Positions 34,049 to 41,951 are shown, numbered from the stretch's first letter. The stretch is 47,447 nucleotides of DNA from Deltaproteobacteria bacterium (GCA_029261815.1 JAJDAQ010000086.1:1-47447); one strand, 5' to 3'. Numbers and translations: made by a program. Notes: generated by a model from the letters alone, not told the origin.

Positions 34049-34054
34049 GCTGGC

Positions 34055-35554
34055 CTAGCGTCGCTGGATCGTGCCGTCTGTGATCGTCCAGCGTTCCTCC
34101 GTGCAAGCGCGGCCAAAGACCGGATCGTGACTCACGAGTACCAGGGCGCCTGGATAGGCCGCGAGCGCGGCCTCAAGACGTCCGATCGCGGGCAGGTCCA
34201 GGTGGTTGGTCGGCTCATCGAGCAAGCAAGCTGCGACACCGCGTGCGAGGCCTTCGGCCAACCACAGCTTGCGGGCTTCGCCCGGCGATGGGCTTTCGGT
34301 TCCCAACAGGTGCTCGGCGTCCGCGCCGAGCGTTGCGGCCAGCGAGAGCAGGCGGCCGCGCTCGGATGCGTCCGCGCTGTGGAGTCGCTCCATGAGTTCG
34401 GCAACCGCAGTGTCCTCGAGTTCCTGTGGAAGGTGGAGGACGCGTGCGTCCGGCAAGCGCGCGGAATCGCGAAGCGCGCGTAGCAGCGTGCTCTTGCCGG
34501 AACCATTCGGGCCCTCGATCCACGCGCGCGTGTGGCGGTGAACGTCCAGGCTGATGTCGCGAACGACGACCGCACTCCCCGCGAGTAGTGCACCCTGATG
34601 CAGCCCCGCGATCGGGTCCGTCTCCGATGCGCGGAACGCAAGGCGAATGTCGCCGCCGATGACCTTGTCGAAGCGAACGGCATCGATGGCGTCGCCCTGA
34701 CGCTTGAGCTGATCTCGCAAGACGCCGGACTCGCGCGAGAGTCGCGCGGCTCCACGCTGTGCCTTGATGCTTGCGGCCATCGACCGACTCTCGGAGTCCC
34801 CACGACCCTTCGAGCGCTTTCGTCGTCCGACAGAAGCGTCCGCACTCCTCAGATCGTTCTTGCGCTGGCCGAGCCGCCGCCGGAGCTTCCGATCCTCGCG
34901 ACGCAACTTCTCCCGTGTTCGGCGATTCGTCTCGTTCTCGTTTTCCCAGGCGTGCGTGGCCTCTTCGAAACTGCAGTGGCGCGCGTCGAGTTTCCCCTGA
35001 TGCAACCGGACCGTCGTCGTTGCCAGCGCCCCGAGCAGTGCGCGATCGTGCGAAACAAGGATTCCGACGCCTTCGAACGCGCGAAGCGCCGAGAGCAGGA
35101 TCTCCCGGGCGTCGCCATCGAGATGGTCCGTTGGTTCGTCCAACAGCAAGATGTCCGGCTTGGTCGCGAGCGCTGCCGCGACCTGCCAGCGCCGCCGCTC
35201 ACCCGGCGAGAGTGTCGGCCAACGGTTCAGCTGCGCGGCTTCGAGCCGGAGTCGGCCCAACCAGCGTCGGCCGGAAGCACGCGGTCCCCGTACGAGCGCT
35301 TCGATCTCGTTCGTGCATTCCTCGGCCCGCTGTCGACACCAGGCAACTCGCGCGTGTCGAGGGGAGACCGTGATATGGCCCTCGTCGGGGAAGAGTTCCC
35401 GGTGCAGAAGTCGAAGGACCGTCGTCTTGCCCGCGCCATTGGGCGCGACCAGCGCGGTCCAGCCGCGATGGAACTCGCAGCTGGCAGCGACAAGAAGCGG
35501 AACCGCGTCGTGAAAGGAGAAGGAGATGGAATCCAGGCGTAGGACTGCCGGCAT
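34055..35554 (-). CDS. ABC-F family ATPase
   Basis: A 499-residue soluble protein with two ABC ATPase domains and no membrane segments. Domain 1: Walker A APNGAGKT (37-44), signature LSPGERRRW, Walker B ILLLDEPTDHLD. Between the domains is a basic, coiled region (NRRTREKLRREDRKLRRRLGQRK, in parts). Domain 2: GPNGSGKST, SPGEARKLW, LLDEPTNHLD. ABC-F proteins bind the ribosome and relieve stalling or antibiotic inhibition. It is shorter than EttA/Uup. ATG 35554 follows GAGGTG; the longer frame upstream is spacer. Confidence 0.88.
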   Translation of the reverse strand: MPAVLRLDSISFSFHDAVPLLVAASCEFHRGWTALVAPNGAGKTTVLRLLHRELFPDEGHITVSPRHARVAWCRQRAEECTNEIEALVRGPRASGRRWLGRLRLEAAQLNRWPTLSPGERRRWQVAAALATKPDILLLDEPTDHLDGDAREILLSALRAFEGVGILVSHDRALLGALATTTVRLHQGKLDARHCSFEEATHAWENENETNRRTREKLRREDRKLRRRLGQRKNDLRSADASVGRRKRSKGRGDSESRSMAASIKAQRGAARLSRESGVLRDQLKRQGDAIDAVRFDKVIGGDIRLAFRASETDPIAGLHQGALLAGSAVVVRDISLDVHRHTRAWIEGPNGSGKSTLLRALRDSARLPDARVLHLPQELEDTAVAELMERLHSADASERGRLLSLAATLGADAEHLLGTESPSPGEARKLWLAEGLARGVAACLLDEPTNHLDLPAIGRLEAALAAYPGALVLVSHDPVFGRACTEERWTITDGTIQRR

Positions 35555-35575
35555 GCAGACACCTCGAGTGGCGCG

Positions 35576-35588
35576 ATCCCTTCGGGAT
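35576..35588 (-). promoter_or_regulatory. Small hairpin in the ABC-F leader
   Basis: ATCCC-TTC-GGGAT forms a short perfect stem 22 bases before the ABC-F ATG. ABC-F genes are often controlled by leader attenuation, so a role is conceivable, but this stem is small. Confidence 0.25.
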
Positions 35589-35643
35589 GCGCGGGACGGA
35601 AGAAAGAGCCAACCGTTCGAGGAATCGGGTGTTACATGGGCGC

Positions 35644-35657
35644 GGCTGCGAGCAGCC
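35644..35657. promoter_or_regulatory. 14-bp inverted repeat in the ABC-F / thiolase-like spacer
   Basis: GGCTGC-GA-GCAGCC is a perfect inverted repeat near the middle of the 191-base spacer at 35555-35745, the longest gene-free stretch here. It could be an operator. TACAGT on the minus strand (35685-35680) is a possible ABC-F -10 box. Confidence 0.35.
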
Positions 35658-35731
35658 ACTGGGCCTCCTAGGCGGCTCCACTGTAGCTCCCTGGGGCGGC
35701 GTTGGCCCATTCCGAGTGGGACCCCCTCCAG

Positions 35732-35737
35732 TACACT
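35732..35737 (+). promoter_or_regulatory. -10 box for near-leaderless thiolase-like gene
   Basis: TACACT ends eight bases before the ATG at 35746, and there is no Shine-Dalgarno sequence between them. The expected transcription start is at or next to the A of ATG. Confidence 0.45.
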
Positions 35738-35745
35738 CCGCCGCC

Positions 35746-37221
35746 ATGGCGAACACGAAGACACCGGTATTGGTTGGCGTCGGCCAGGTCCTGCAGCGCA
35801 CCGACGACCTGGACGAAGCGAAGGAACCCCTTGCCTTGATGGTCGACGCGCTGCGCGCGGCCGCCGAGGACGCTGGCTGCGCGGCGCTGCTCACGAAGGC
35901 CACCTCGGTCCGAGTGGTTCGTGGCATCTGGAAGTACAGCGATCCTGGGCGCGCCCTGGCGCAGACCGTCGGTTGTCCGTCCGCCGAGACTGCGATCACG
36001 CCGTTCGGGGGAAACTTCGTCCAAGCCGCCGTGAACCGGTCGTGTCTCGACATCCAGGCGGGCCATCACGACATCATCCTGATCACGGGCGGCGAGTGCG
36101 GACGTTCGGCAGCGCGCATCAAGAAGGCGGGGTTGCCGTTCCCCTGGCAAGACGCGCCCGGGAAGCCGGACCTCGAGATCGGTCAGGAAGTCGGCATGGC
36201 GCATCCGGCCGAGATCGCACGCGGCATCCGGGCGCCGATCCAGATGTACCCGATCTTCGAGAACGCCCTGCGCTACGAGCGCGGCGAGTCGATCGAGGCG
36301 CACCGCCAACGCATCAGCGAACTCTGGGCCAGCTTCAGTGCGGTCGCCTCGAAGAATCCGAATGCGTGGATCCAGGACCAGAAAACTGCGGCCGAAATCG
36401 CGGACCCCAACGCGGCCGGAAACCGCGCCATCTCGTTCCCGTACCCGATGTTGATGAACTCGAACAGTCGCGTCGACATGGGTGCCGCCCTCATCCTCGT
36501 GAACGAACAGACCGCCACGAAGCTCGGTATTCCCCGCGAGAAATGGGTCTACCCGCATGCGGGAAGCGACGCGCACGACCACTACTTCGTGTCGGAGCGC
36601 GACGAACTCGCCGCATCTCCCGGGATCCGCCTCGCCGGTAGGCGTTGTCTCGAGATGGCCGGCGTGTCGCCGGGCGAGCTGGCCTATCAAGATGTCTATT
36701 CTTGTTTCCCGAGTGCGGTCCAGGTGGCAGCGAAAGAGCTCAAACTAGACACGTCGAAACCCTTGACGGTGACGGGCGGCCTGACCTTTGGCGGCGGACC
36801 GCTGAACAACTACGTCATGCACGGGATCGCGCGAATGGCGGAATTGTTGCGCGAAGCACCGGGTGGAAAGGGCCTTTGTACGGCGAACGGCGGCTTCCTG
36901 ACCAAGCACGCGTTCGGCGTCTACTCGACACAGCCGCCGGAGGTGCCGTTCCAGCACGCCGACCTGCAGGCCGAGGTCGACGCGTTGCCCAAACGCGAAG
37001 TCGTCATCGACCACGATGGGGAGGTCGAGATCGAGTCCTACACCGTGATGTACGAAGGCCGGGAGCCAGGGATGGGCCATGCCGCGTGCCGACTTCCGGA
37101 CGGACGACGGACATGGGCCAATGTCACGGACCGCGATACATCGGCGGCCATGACGCGCGAAGAGTTCTGCGGAAAGACCGGACGCATCGACGGGGCGGGA
37201 ACGCTCACGGTCGCGGGCTGA
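35746..37221 (+). CDS. Thiolase-fold acetyl-CoA acetyltransferase-like protein lacking the usual nucleophile cysteine
   Basis: A 491-residue thiolase-superfamily protein. Thiolase features: N-terminal PVLVGVGQVLQR, HHDIILITGGECGRS (dimer loop strand), AYQDVYSCFPSAVQ and GGLTFGGGPLNNYVMHGIARM with the conserved HG. At the position of the acylated cysteine (CASG in true thiolases), the sequence reads TPFGGNFVQAAVNRS, without cysteine. This matches a recognised subgroup of long thiolase-like proteins whose activity is unclear. The last 80 residues form an extra C-terminal domain. A TACACT box close to the ATG and no ribosome site suggest a leaderless mRNA. The halohydrin dehalogenase gene follows after seven bases. 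Confidence 0.83.
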   Translation: MANTKTPVLVGVGQVLQRTDDLDEAKEPLALMVDALRAAAEDAGCAALLTKATSVRVVRGIWKYSDPGRALAQTVGCPSAETAITPFGGNFVQAAVNRSCLDIQAGHHDIILITGGECGRSAARIKKAGLPFPWQDAPGKPDLEIGQEVGMAHPAEIARGIRAPIQMYPIFENALRYERGESIEAHRQRISELWASFSAVASKNPNAWIQDQKTAAEIADPNAAGNRAISFPYPMLMNSNSRVDMGAALILVNEQTATKLGIPREKWVYPHAGSDAHDHYFVSERDELAASPGIRLAGRRCLEMAGVSPGELAYQDVYSCFPSAVQVAAKELKLDTSKPLTVTGGLTFGGGPLNNYVMHGIARMAELLREAPGGKGLCTANGGFLTKHAFGVYSTQPPEVPFQHADLQAEVDALPKREVVIDHDGEVEIESYTVMYEGREPGMGHAACRLPDGRRTWANVTDRDTSAAMTREEFCGKTGRIDGAGTLTVAG

Positions 37222-37228
37222 CGGGGCG

Positions 37229-37915
37229 GTGCCGGGAGAATTCGACGGACGGCGAGTGCTGGTGACGCAGGCGGCCGACTACATGGGCCCGCCGATCGTG
37301 AAGCGCTTTACCGAAGAGGGCGCAGACGTCCACGCAGCGCGCGGTTTCGTCAAGACGGCGGAGGACGCGCTCGCCCTCGTCGCGGACCAGGGCCCGCTGG
37401 ACATCTTGATCGCGAATCTCGCACTGGACCCGAGAGGGACACCGGTCGCCGACATTCGCGACGACGACTGGTCCGCGCTGTTCGCCACGATGGTCGATCC
37501 ACTGATGTGGCTCGTGCGAGCCGCGGCACCCGGAATGCGTGAGCGCGGCGCCGGAAAGATCGTGGCTGTAACGAGCGCGGCCCCGCTGCGCGGGATTCCG
37601 AAAGTGTCCGCCTACTGTGCCGCGCGCGGTGCGCAGAACGCTTTCGTGCGCGCGGTCGGGCTCGAACTCGCGCCGGACAACATTCAGGTCAACGCGATCG
37701 CGCAGAACTACGTGGGAAACGACGAGTACTATCCGCCGGACCTCGTGGCCAGTGAGCGCTTCCAGCAGCACCTGGCGCATAACGTCCCGGCTCGGCGGGT
37801 CGCCGACCCGGAGGAGACCGCCGAACTCGCGCTCTTCCTGGCGTCGCCCCGGTCCAGCTTCATCGTTGGCCAGGTGGTGCCCTTCGCGGGCGGCTGGGTC
37901 ACGACGACGGGCTAG
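37229..37915 (+). CDS. Probable halohydrin dehalogenase (SDR-related)
   Basis: A 228-residue SDR-fold protein lacking both SDR hallmarks. The glycine-rich NAD motif is replaced by TQAADYMG (13-20), fitting the halohydrin dehalogenase motif T-x4-F/Y-x-G. The catalytic triad is Ser116, Tyr129, Arg133, fitting S-x12-Y-x3-R, with Arg instead of SDR lysine. The region NYVGNDEYYPP (160-170) and the end VADPEETAELALFLAS ... GQVVPFAGGW also resemble HheC as I remember it. Such enzymes convert vicinal haloalcohols to epoxides without a cofactor, and open epoxides with anions. It starts with GTG seven bases after the thiolase-like gene. A non-dehalogenating relative is the main alternative. Confidence 0.78.
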   Translation: MPGEFDGRRVLVTQAADYMGPPIVKRFTEEGADVHAARGFVKTAEDALALVADQGPLDILIANLALDPRGTPVADIRDDDWSALFATMVDPLMWLVRAAAPGMRERGAGKIVAVTSAAPLRGIPKVSAYCAARGAQNAFVRAVGLELAPDNIQVNAIAQNYVGNDEYYPPDLVASERFQQHLAHNVPARRVADPEETAELALFLASPRSSFIVGQVVPFAGGWVTTTG

Positions 37916-37981
37916 GTCAGGGCGCCCACGCTCGAGATCAGCACCGGGATGGACTCGAAGCGGGTCCCCTGCGGCGTGTTC

Positions 37982-38440
37982 CTACAGCTGGATCAGGTGG
38001 ACTTCCATCTGGATCCCGTCCGGACCGAGGTCGAACGAAGCCGCGTCGAAGCCGGGCTTGCCGAAGCGCATCTTGGCGTCGTTGCTGAATCCGAAGGGTT
38101 CGGTCGGCATGCCTACGAAATTGCTGTCGAACTCGCCGTCTTCATCGACGTCCAGGAAGATGGACACCGCATACCGACCTGGTTCGAGCGTGCCGAGCGA
38201 GAGCTTCGTGGCCGGACCCCCGGCCGGCGTCCTCCCGCCGCGCAGAGCGTCCTCGTCGTCGTAACCGGCGGCACTGTCGAAGACGGCCCAGTTCAACACG
38301 CCCCCACGTTCGGTGCCGTGGACGACGATCTCGAGCGTTCCGGCGGTCGCCGGTGCCTCCGCGCCACCCACGCCGGGAAAGAGGAGTCCGAGAAAGACGG
38401 CCAAACTGGCGATTCGGGTGAAACTTCGGCGAACGTGCAT
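37982..38440 (-). CDS. DUF2141 domain secreted protein
   Basis: A 152-residue protein with a signal peptide (about residues 1-29, ending GVGGAEA) and one DUF2141 domain. The family hallmark is DVDEDGEFDSNFVGMPTEPFGFSND. Function unknown; the fold is probably an all-beta extracellular domain. ATG 38440 is preceded by GGAGG. A three-codon ORF (ATG GAG GCC TGA) on the minus strand ends one base before it and contains that ribosome site. The promoter overlaps that of the divergent PhyH gene. Confidence 0.87.
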   Translation of the reverse strand: MHVRRSFTRIASLAVFLGLLFPGVGGAEAPATAGTLEIVVHGTERGGVLNWAVFDSAAGYDDEDALRGGRTPAGGPATKLSLGTLEPGRYAVSIFLDVDEDGEFDSNFVGMPTEPFGFSNDAKMRFGKPGFDAASFDLGPDGIQMEVHLIQL

Positions 38441-38464
38441 TTCAGGCCTCCATGACGGACGCAC

Positions 38465-38501
38465 AGTCTATCATTGCCAGATGCCTTGGAGGTCGTCATG
38501 A
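38465..38501. promoter_or_regulatory. Overlapping divergent -10 boxes and 6-codon leaderless mini-ORF
   Basis: AGTCTATCAT (38465-38474) holds TAGACT on the minus strand and TATCAT on the plus strand, sharing the central TA. Six bases after TATCAT, ATG 38481 opens MPWRSS with TGA at 38499-38501. This overlaps the PhyH ATG (38498) as ATGA, and the PhyH GGAGG is inside the mini-ORF. Confidence 0.45.
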
Positions 38502-39376
38502 GCGTCGAGCATCTCACCGAAGCCGATGGGCCGGAACGCGCGATGGAGGTCCTGGTTCGGGACGGTTGTGTCGTGATTGATTCCCTGGTTCCGCCGGAAA
38601 CGATGGATCGGGTGCGCACAGAAATGACTCCCCACATCGAGGCTTGTCCCTCAGGAGCGGACGAGTTCGGCGGAAAATCCACCCGTCGGGTGGGTGCGCT
38701 GATCGCACGGTCCGAAACTGCGCGCGAGTTGGTGCAGCACCCGTTTGTGTTGGGAGCCGCGGGCAGGGTCCTCGGTCACGTGAGCAACTATCAGCTCCAT
38801 TTGACCCAGATCATCGCGATCGGTCCGGGTGAGGCTTCTCAGGACATCCATCGCGACCAGTGGGCGTTCGACTTCTTCCCGTTTCCGAAAGGCTACGAAG
38901 TCCAGTGCAACACGATCTGGGCCATGGATGACTTCACCGAGGAGAATGGGGCCACCCGGGTCATTCCCGGGAGCAACCACTTCGAGGACAAGCAGCAGTT
39001 CAAGCACGAGGACACCCTCCCGGCGGAAATGCAGAAGGGCTCGGTTCTGCTCTACACCGGCTCGATCTACCACGGTGGGGGCGCGAACCAGAGCGATCGC
39101 GTTCGCATGGGCTTGAACATCACCTACAACGCGGCCTTCCTGCGGCAGGAGGAGAACCAGTATCTCTCATGCCCGCAGGACATCGCGCGCAGCCTCCCCG
39201 ACGGGCTGCTCAAGCTCATGGGGTACCGACTCGGCGCCTATGCGCTGGGCTACATCGACGATGTGCGAGATCCCCTCGAGGCCATTCGTGAATCCGGATC
39301 TCGGAGTTCTGCGCTCGGCGACACCGAAGCCATGAAGAAGAAGGCACGTGAGGAACTCGGCGTCGAGATTCGTTAG
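38498..39376 (+). CDS. Phytanoyl-CoA dioxygenase (PhyH) family protein
   Basis: A 292-residue Fe(II)/2-oxoglutarate oxygenase. Iron ligands are His118-x-Asp120 (DIHRDQW) and His192 (IYHGGGAN); Arg203 (RMGLN) is the likely 2-oxoglutarate ligand. It is only distantly similar to the PhyH protein at 956. ATG 38498 has TTGGAGG six bases upstream; an in-frame TTG at 38474 is rejected. The start overlaps a mini-ORF stop. Its own stop overlaps the stop of the convergent TauD-type gene (TTAG, 39373-39376). Confidence 0.9.
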   Translation: MSVEHLTEADGPERAMEVLVRDGCVVIDSLVPPETMDRVRTEMTPHIEACPSGADEFGGKSTRRVGALIARSETARELVQHPFVLGAAGRVLGHVSNYQLHLTQIIAIGPGEASQDIHRDQWAFDFFPFPKGYEVQCNTIWAMDDFTEENGATRVIPGSNHFEDKQQFKHEDTLPAEMQKGSVLLYTGSIYHGGGANQSDRVRMGLNITYNAAFLRQEENQYLSCPQDIARSLPDGLLKLMGYRLGAYALGYIDDVRDPLEAIRESGSRSSALGDTEAMKKKAREELGVEIR

Positions 39377-40371
39377 TTGTCGGTCTCGAATGAGAGCCAC
39401 AGCCGAAGCAGGTGGCGCTTTGAATCCTCGGAATCCTCGTAGCCCGTGCGCGCATGCAAGATGGTGTGGTTCGAGATGAGCTGGACATCTCCGGCTTCGA
39501 GTTCCATGTCGAGGAAGATGCCGGGCGATTCCGCGATCTCTTCGTAGGCGTCGAACAGCGCGCGTTCCAGTTCGGTGAAGGGGACCGCGGCTGCATGCCG
39601 CTCCACGGATCGAAAGTAGTCGGAGTGGTAGAACGTCCGCAGGCTTCCGTCTGCGAAGCGGCAGGGGACGACCTCGATCCACGGCCTCATTCCAGGGCGC
39701 TCTTCGTTTCGCAAGTCGAGTCGGACGGGTTCGAAGAGCCTTGCAGCCAATGCAGGATCGCGCGCGAGCAACGCGTTCCACACGGCGACCGAACTGGCAA
39801 TTCGGCTTACGCCGCCAGAGCGGGATGGGCTCAGGCAGAGCAGGCCCACGGCATCTGCGGCATCGCAGTGATAGGCGATGTCGGCCGACGTTCGGTAGAG
39901 ACGAACCTGCGGGTCGTCCTGATCATCGCCGGTGTCCTCGACGTGACCAAGAAGCTCGCCCTGCGGGTTTTGCGCGCCCGGGACGCCCAGGTGAAGGCCG
40001 AGGGCCCAGAAGAAGGCCGCGCTTCGATCTTCACCCCAGCGGGCCACCGGGAAACCGCGTAGCAGGAGGAACCCCCGGCCGTGTGCGATTTCGCGCCGCC
40101 AGCTGCTGACGACGTTCGTCAGGCCCTCGAAGGGAACGTCTTCGACCGTCCAGGCCGACATCGGCTTGCCGCTGTTCGCCGCGACATCGAGGCCCGTCTC
40201 GATGGCCTGGATCACATCGGGGCGCACGCGAGTCTGCCAGGTCTGGGGATCCGCGAAGTCGGCCCCGCTCCACGCGGCAGCCGAATCGATCGGCGCCGTC
40301 GGAACCCCCGTGTGAGGCCGATCGAAATAGTGCACCGTCTGGAGCGCGTAGCTGCGGTAGACCGTGTCCAT
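39373..40371 (-). CDS. TauD/TfdA family Fe(II)/2-oxoglutarate dioxygenase
   Basis: A 332-residue dioxygenase. His168-x-Asp170 (YHCDAADAVG) and His306 (NHTILHAR) are the iron ligands, and an arginine in RHLLRLWLS (319 or 323) binds 2-oxoglutarate. It resembles the TfdA/gamma-butyrobetaine hydroxylase-like group; substrate unknown. ATG 40371 is preferred because TACAAT lies exactly six bases before it and no Shine-Dalgarno exists, pointing to a leaderless mRNA. A frame opening 45 codons earlier is rejected. It diverges from an SDR and converges with PhyH, making two oxygenases tail to tail. Confidence 0.88.
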   Translation of the reverse strand: MDTVYRSYALQTVHYFDRPHTGVPTAPIDSAAAWSGADFADPQTWQTRVRPDVIQAIETGLDVAANSGKPMSAWTVEDVPFEGLTNVVSSWRREIAHGRGFLLLRGFPVARWGEDRSAAFFWALGLHLGVPGAQNPQGELLGHVEDTGDDQDDPQVRLYRTSADIAYHCDAADAVGLLCLSPSRSGGVSRIASSVAVWNALLARDPALAARLFEPVRLDLRNEERPGMRPWIEVVPCRFADGSLRTFYHSDYFRSVERHAAAVPFTELERALFDAYEEIAESPGIFLDMELEAGDVQLISNHTILHARTGYEDSEDSKRHLLRLWLSFETDN

Positions 40372-40377
40372 ATGTGG

Positions 40378-40383
40378 ATTGTA
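40378..40383 (-). promoter_or_regulatory. -10 box of leaderless TauD-type gene
   Basis: Minus-strand TACAAT, five of six bases to TATAAT, ends exactly six bases before the ATG at 40371. Transcription would start on the A of the start codon. Confidence 0.5.
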
Positions 40384-40471
40384 CCGCGCGGTCGAAGACA
40401 GGCGCAGCGTCAGCCAGGGTCTGGCACCATGCGCATCGCGCCCCAGCGGCGCATCCGGGAGGACTGCAGTA

Positions 40472-41245
40472 ATGGGAATCGTGGACGGCAAGGTCGCCAT
40501 CGTCACTGGCGCCGCTTCGGGAATCGGCCGCGCAGCCGCACGTGTGTTCGCACGCGAAGGAGCCCGCGTCCTGATCGCTGACGTCGATACCGACGACCTC
40601 GAAGAAACCGCCGCGCTCGTGGCCGAAGTCGGAGATGCTCCGCTGGTTCAGCCGACCGACGTGACGGACGAAAGTGCCGTCGCCGCGATGCTGGACACAG
40701 CGCTCGCTCGTTGGGGCCGCATCGATTGCGCGTTCAACAATGCCGGGGTATCGGATGGGACGGCGGCGTTCGAGGATCTCTCGCGAGAGTCCTGGGACCG
40801 GATGATCGCGGTCAATCTGACAAGCGTGTTCGTCTGCATGCAGCACGAGATCCGGCAGATGAAGGCGCAGGAACCCGTTGATGGTTTTCGGGGCGCGATC
40901 TGCAACACGTCCTCAGGCGCCGGAATCATCGCAGCGCCTGGCCTGCCGCACTACACCGCGGCCAAGCATGGTGTTCTCGGCCTGACGAAGAGCGCGGCAC
41001 AGGAGCTCTTTGGCGCGGGCATTCGTGTAAACGCGGTATGCCCGGGAATGACCGCGTCGAAGATGACGGCCGCGTTCGCGGCCGAAGACAATGACATCAC
41101 GCGTGCGATCATGAAGCGGCTCCCGGGCGGTCGAATGGGTCAGCCGGAGGAGATCGCGGAGGCCGCGGTGTGGCTGTGTTCGCCGCGCGCGAGCTTCGTT
41201 TCCGGGGAGGCGATGCTGGTCGACGGCAGTCAGGTCAGCCGCTGA
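40472..41245 (+). CDS. SDR family oxidoreductase
   Basis: A 257-residue classical SDR with TGAASGIG (12-19), NNAG (89-92), Ser147/148, Tyr161 and Lys165 (YTAAKHG). The C-terminus SFVSGEAMLVDGSQ is typical of FabG-like 3-oxoacyl or alcohol dehydrogenases. GGGAGG lies upstream of the ATG; the frame extends into the spacer, but those codons overlap the divergent TauD promoter. Its TGA is immediately followed by the stop of the convergent glutathione transferase. Substrate unknown. Confidence 0.93.
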   Translation: MGIVDGKVAIVTGAASGIGRAAARVFAREGARVLIADVDTDDLEETAALVAEVGDAPLVQPTDVTDESAVAAMLDTALARWGRIDCAFNNAGVSDGTAAFEDLSRESWDRMIAVNLTSVFVCMQHEIRQMKAQEPVDGFRGAICNTSSGAGIIAAPGLPHYTAAKHGVLGLTKSAAQELFGAGIRVNAVCPGMTASKMTAAFAAEDNDITRAIMKRLPGGRMGQPEEIAEAAVWLCSPRASFVSGEAMLVDGSQVSR

Positions 41246-41923
41246 TTACTCGGAGCGCGATGCTGCGGCGAACACTTCGGGCGGAAAGTTCTCCTTCATC
41301 GCGGCTTGATAGGCCGGCCGCGCAATGATGCGATCGCGGAACGCCCCCAGGCGCTCCGGCAGCCGTTGGTCAAGGAACCGCGCCCAGTCGAGGACCGTGG
41401 TCAGGACGAGGTCGGCGACCTGGAAGTCGGCACCAAGGAGGTAGGGCCGCCCGTCCTGGAGCTGCGCTTCGGCGACCGCGAGTTGGCGCTGGAAGTAGGT
41501 GAGTGCGCCTTCGACTGCGACCGGAGCCGCGCCGTAGATTTCCGGAAGGCCGCCGTGACGACGGACGACGTACAGCGAGGTGGCGTCGAGTTCCATCAAC
41601 GTGAAGTGCAGCCACTGATCGTGCGTCGCACGTTCGCGGGATCCCCCCAGCGGCGCAAGCTTGCCGGGCTCGTAGTGGTCCGCCAGGTAGGAGACGATGG
41701 CACCGCTCTCGGCCAGGACGAAATCGTCCTCGACGAGCAGCGGGATCTTTCCGCGCGGATCCAGGGCCAGGTACTCGGCGGTCTGGGTTTCGCCGGTTCG
41801 CGCCTGCACGGCTCGGGTTCCGTAGGCGAGCCCCAACTCGTGAAGGGTCCAGTGCGCGCGCAGGGTGCGAGGAGTGCCGACTCCCCAAACGGTACGGGTG
41901 GCGGGTTCGGTGCGGTCTTCCAT
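41246..41923 (-). CDS. Glutathione S-transferase family protein
   Basis: A 225-residue glutathione transferase. The N-terminal domain has WGVGTPRTLRAHWTLHELGL, YLALDPRGKIPLLVEDD with the cis-proline, and LAESGAIVSYLADHY. The C-terminal domain contains YLLGADFQVADLVLTTVL. It is unlike the transferase at 23071. TAGCGT on the minus strand (41957-41952) is a likely -10 box with a 28-base leader containing GGAGAG. Longer frames upstream overlap the divergent membrane gene. Confidence 0.9.
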   Translation of the reverse strand: MEDRTEPATRTVWGVGTPRTLRAHWTLHELGLAYGTRAVQARTGETQTAEYLALDPRGKIPLLVEDDFVLAESGAIVSYLADHYEPGKLAPLGGSRERATHDQWLHFTLMELDATSLYVVRRHGGLPEIYGAAPVAVEGALTYFQRQLAVAEAQLQDGRPYLLGADFQVADLVLTTVLDWARFLDQRLPERLGAFRDRIIARPAYQAAMKENFPPEVFAAASRSE

Positions 41924-41951
41924 GGGCAGCTCTCCGGCAGCGGTGAGTCCC

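Noticed and set aside
37229..37915. Ordinary SDR or FabI-type enoyl reductase
   Set aside because: The glycine-rich cofactor motif and the catalytic lysine are both absent, while both halohydrin dehalogenase fingerprints fit. A non-dehalogenating relative stays possible and is noted in the entry.
23036..38501. Frameshift or sequencing error as the explanation for the mini-ORFs
   Set aside because: At all three sites the main gene already has a family-typical N-terminus at its own start, and two of the three have a proper ribosome site. No missing N-terminal domain needs to be restored.
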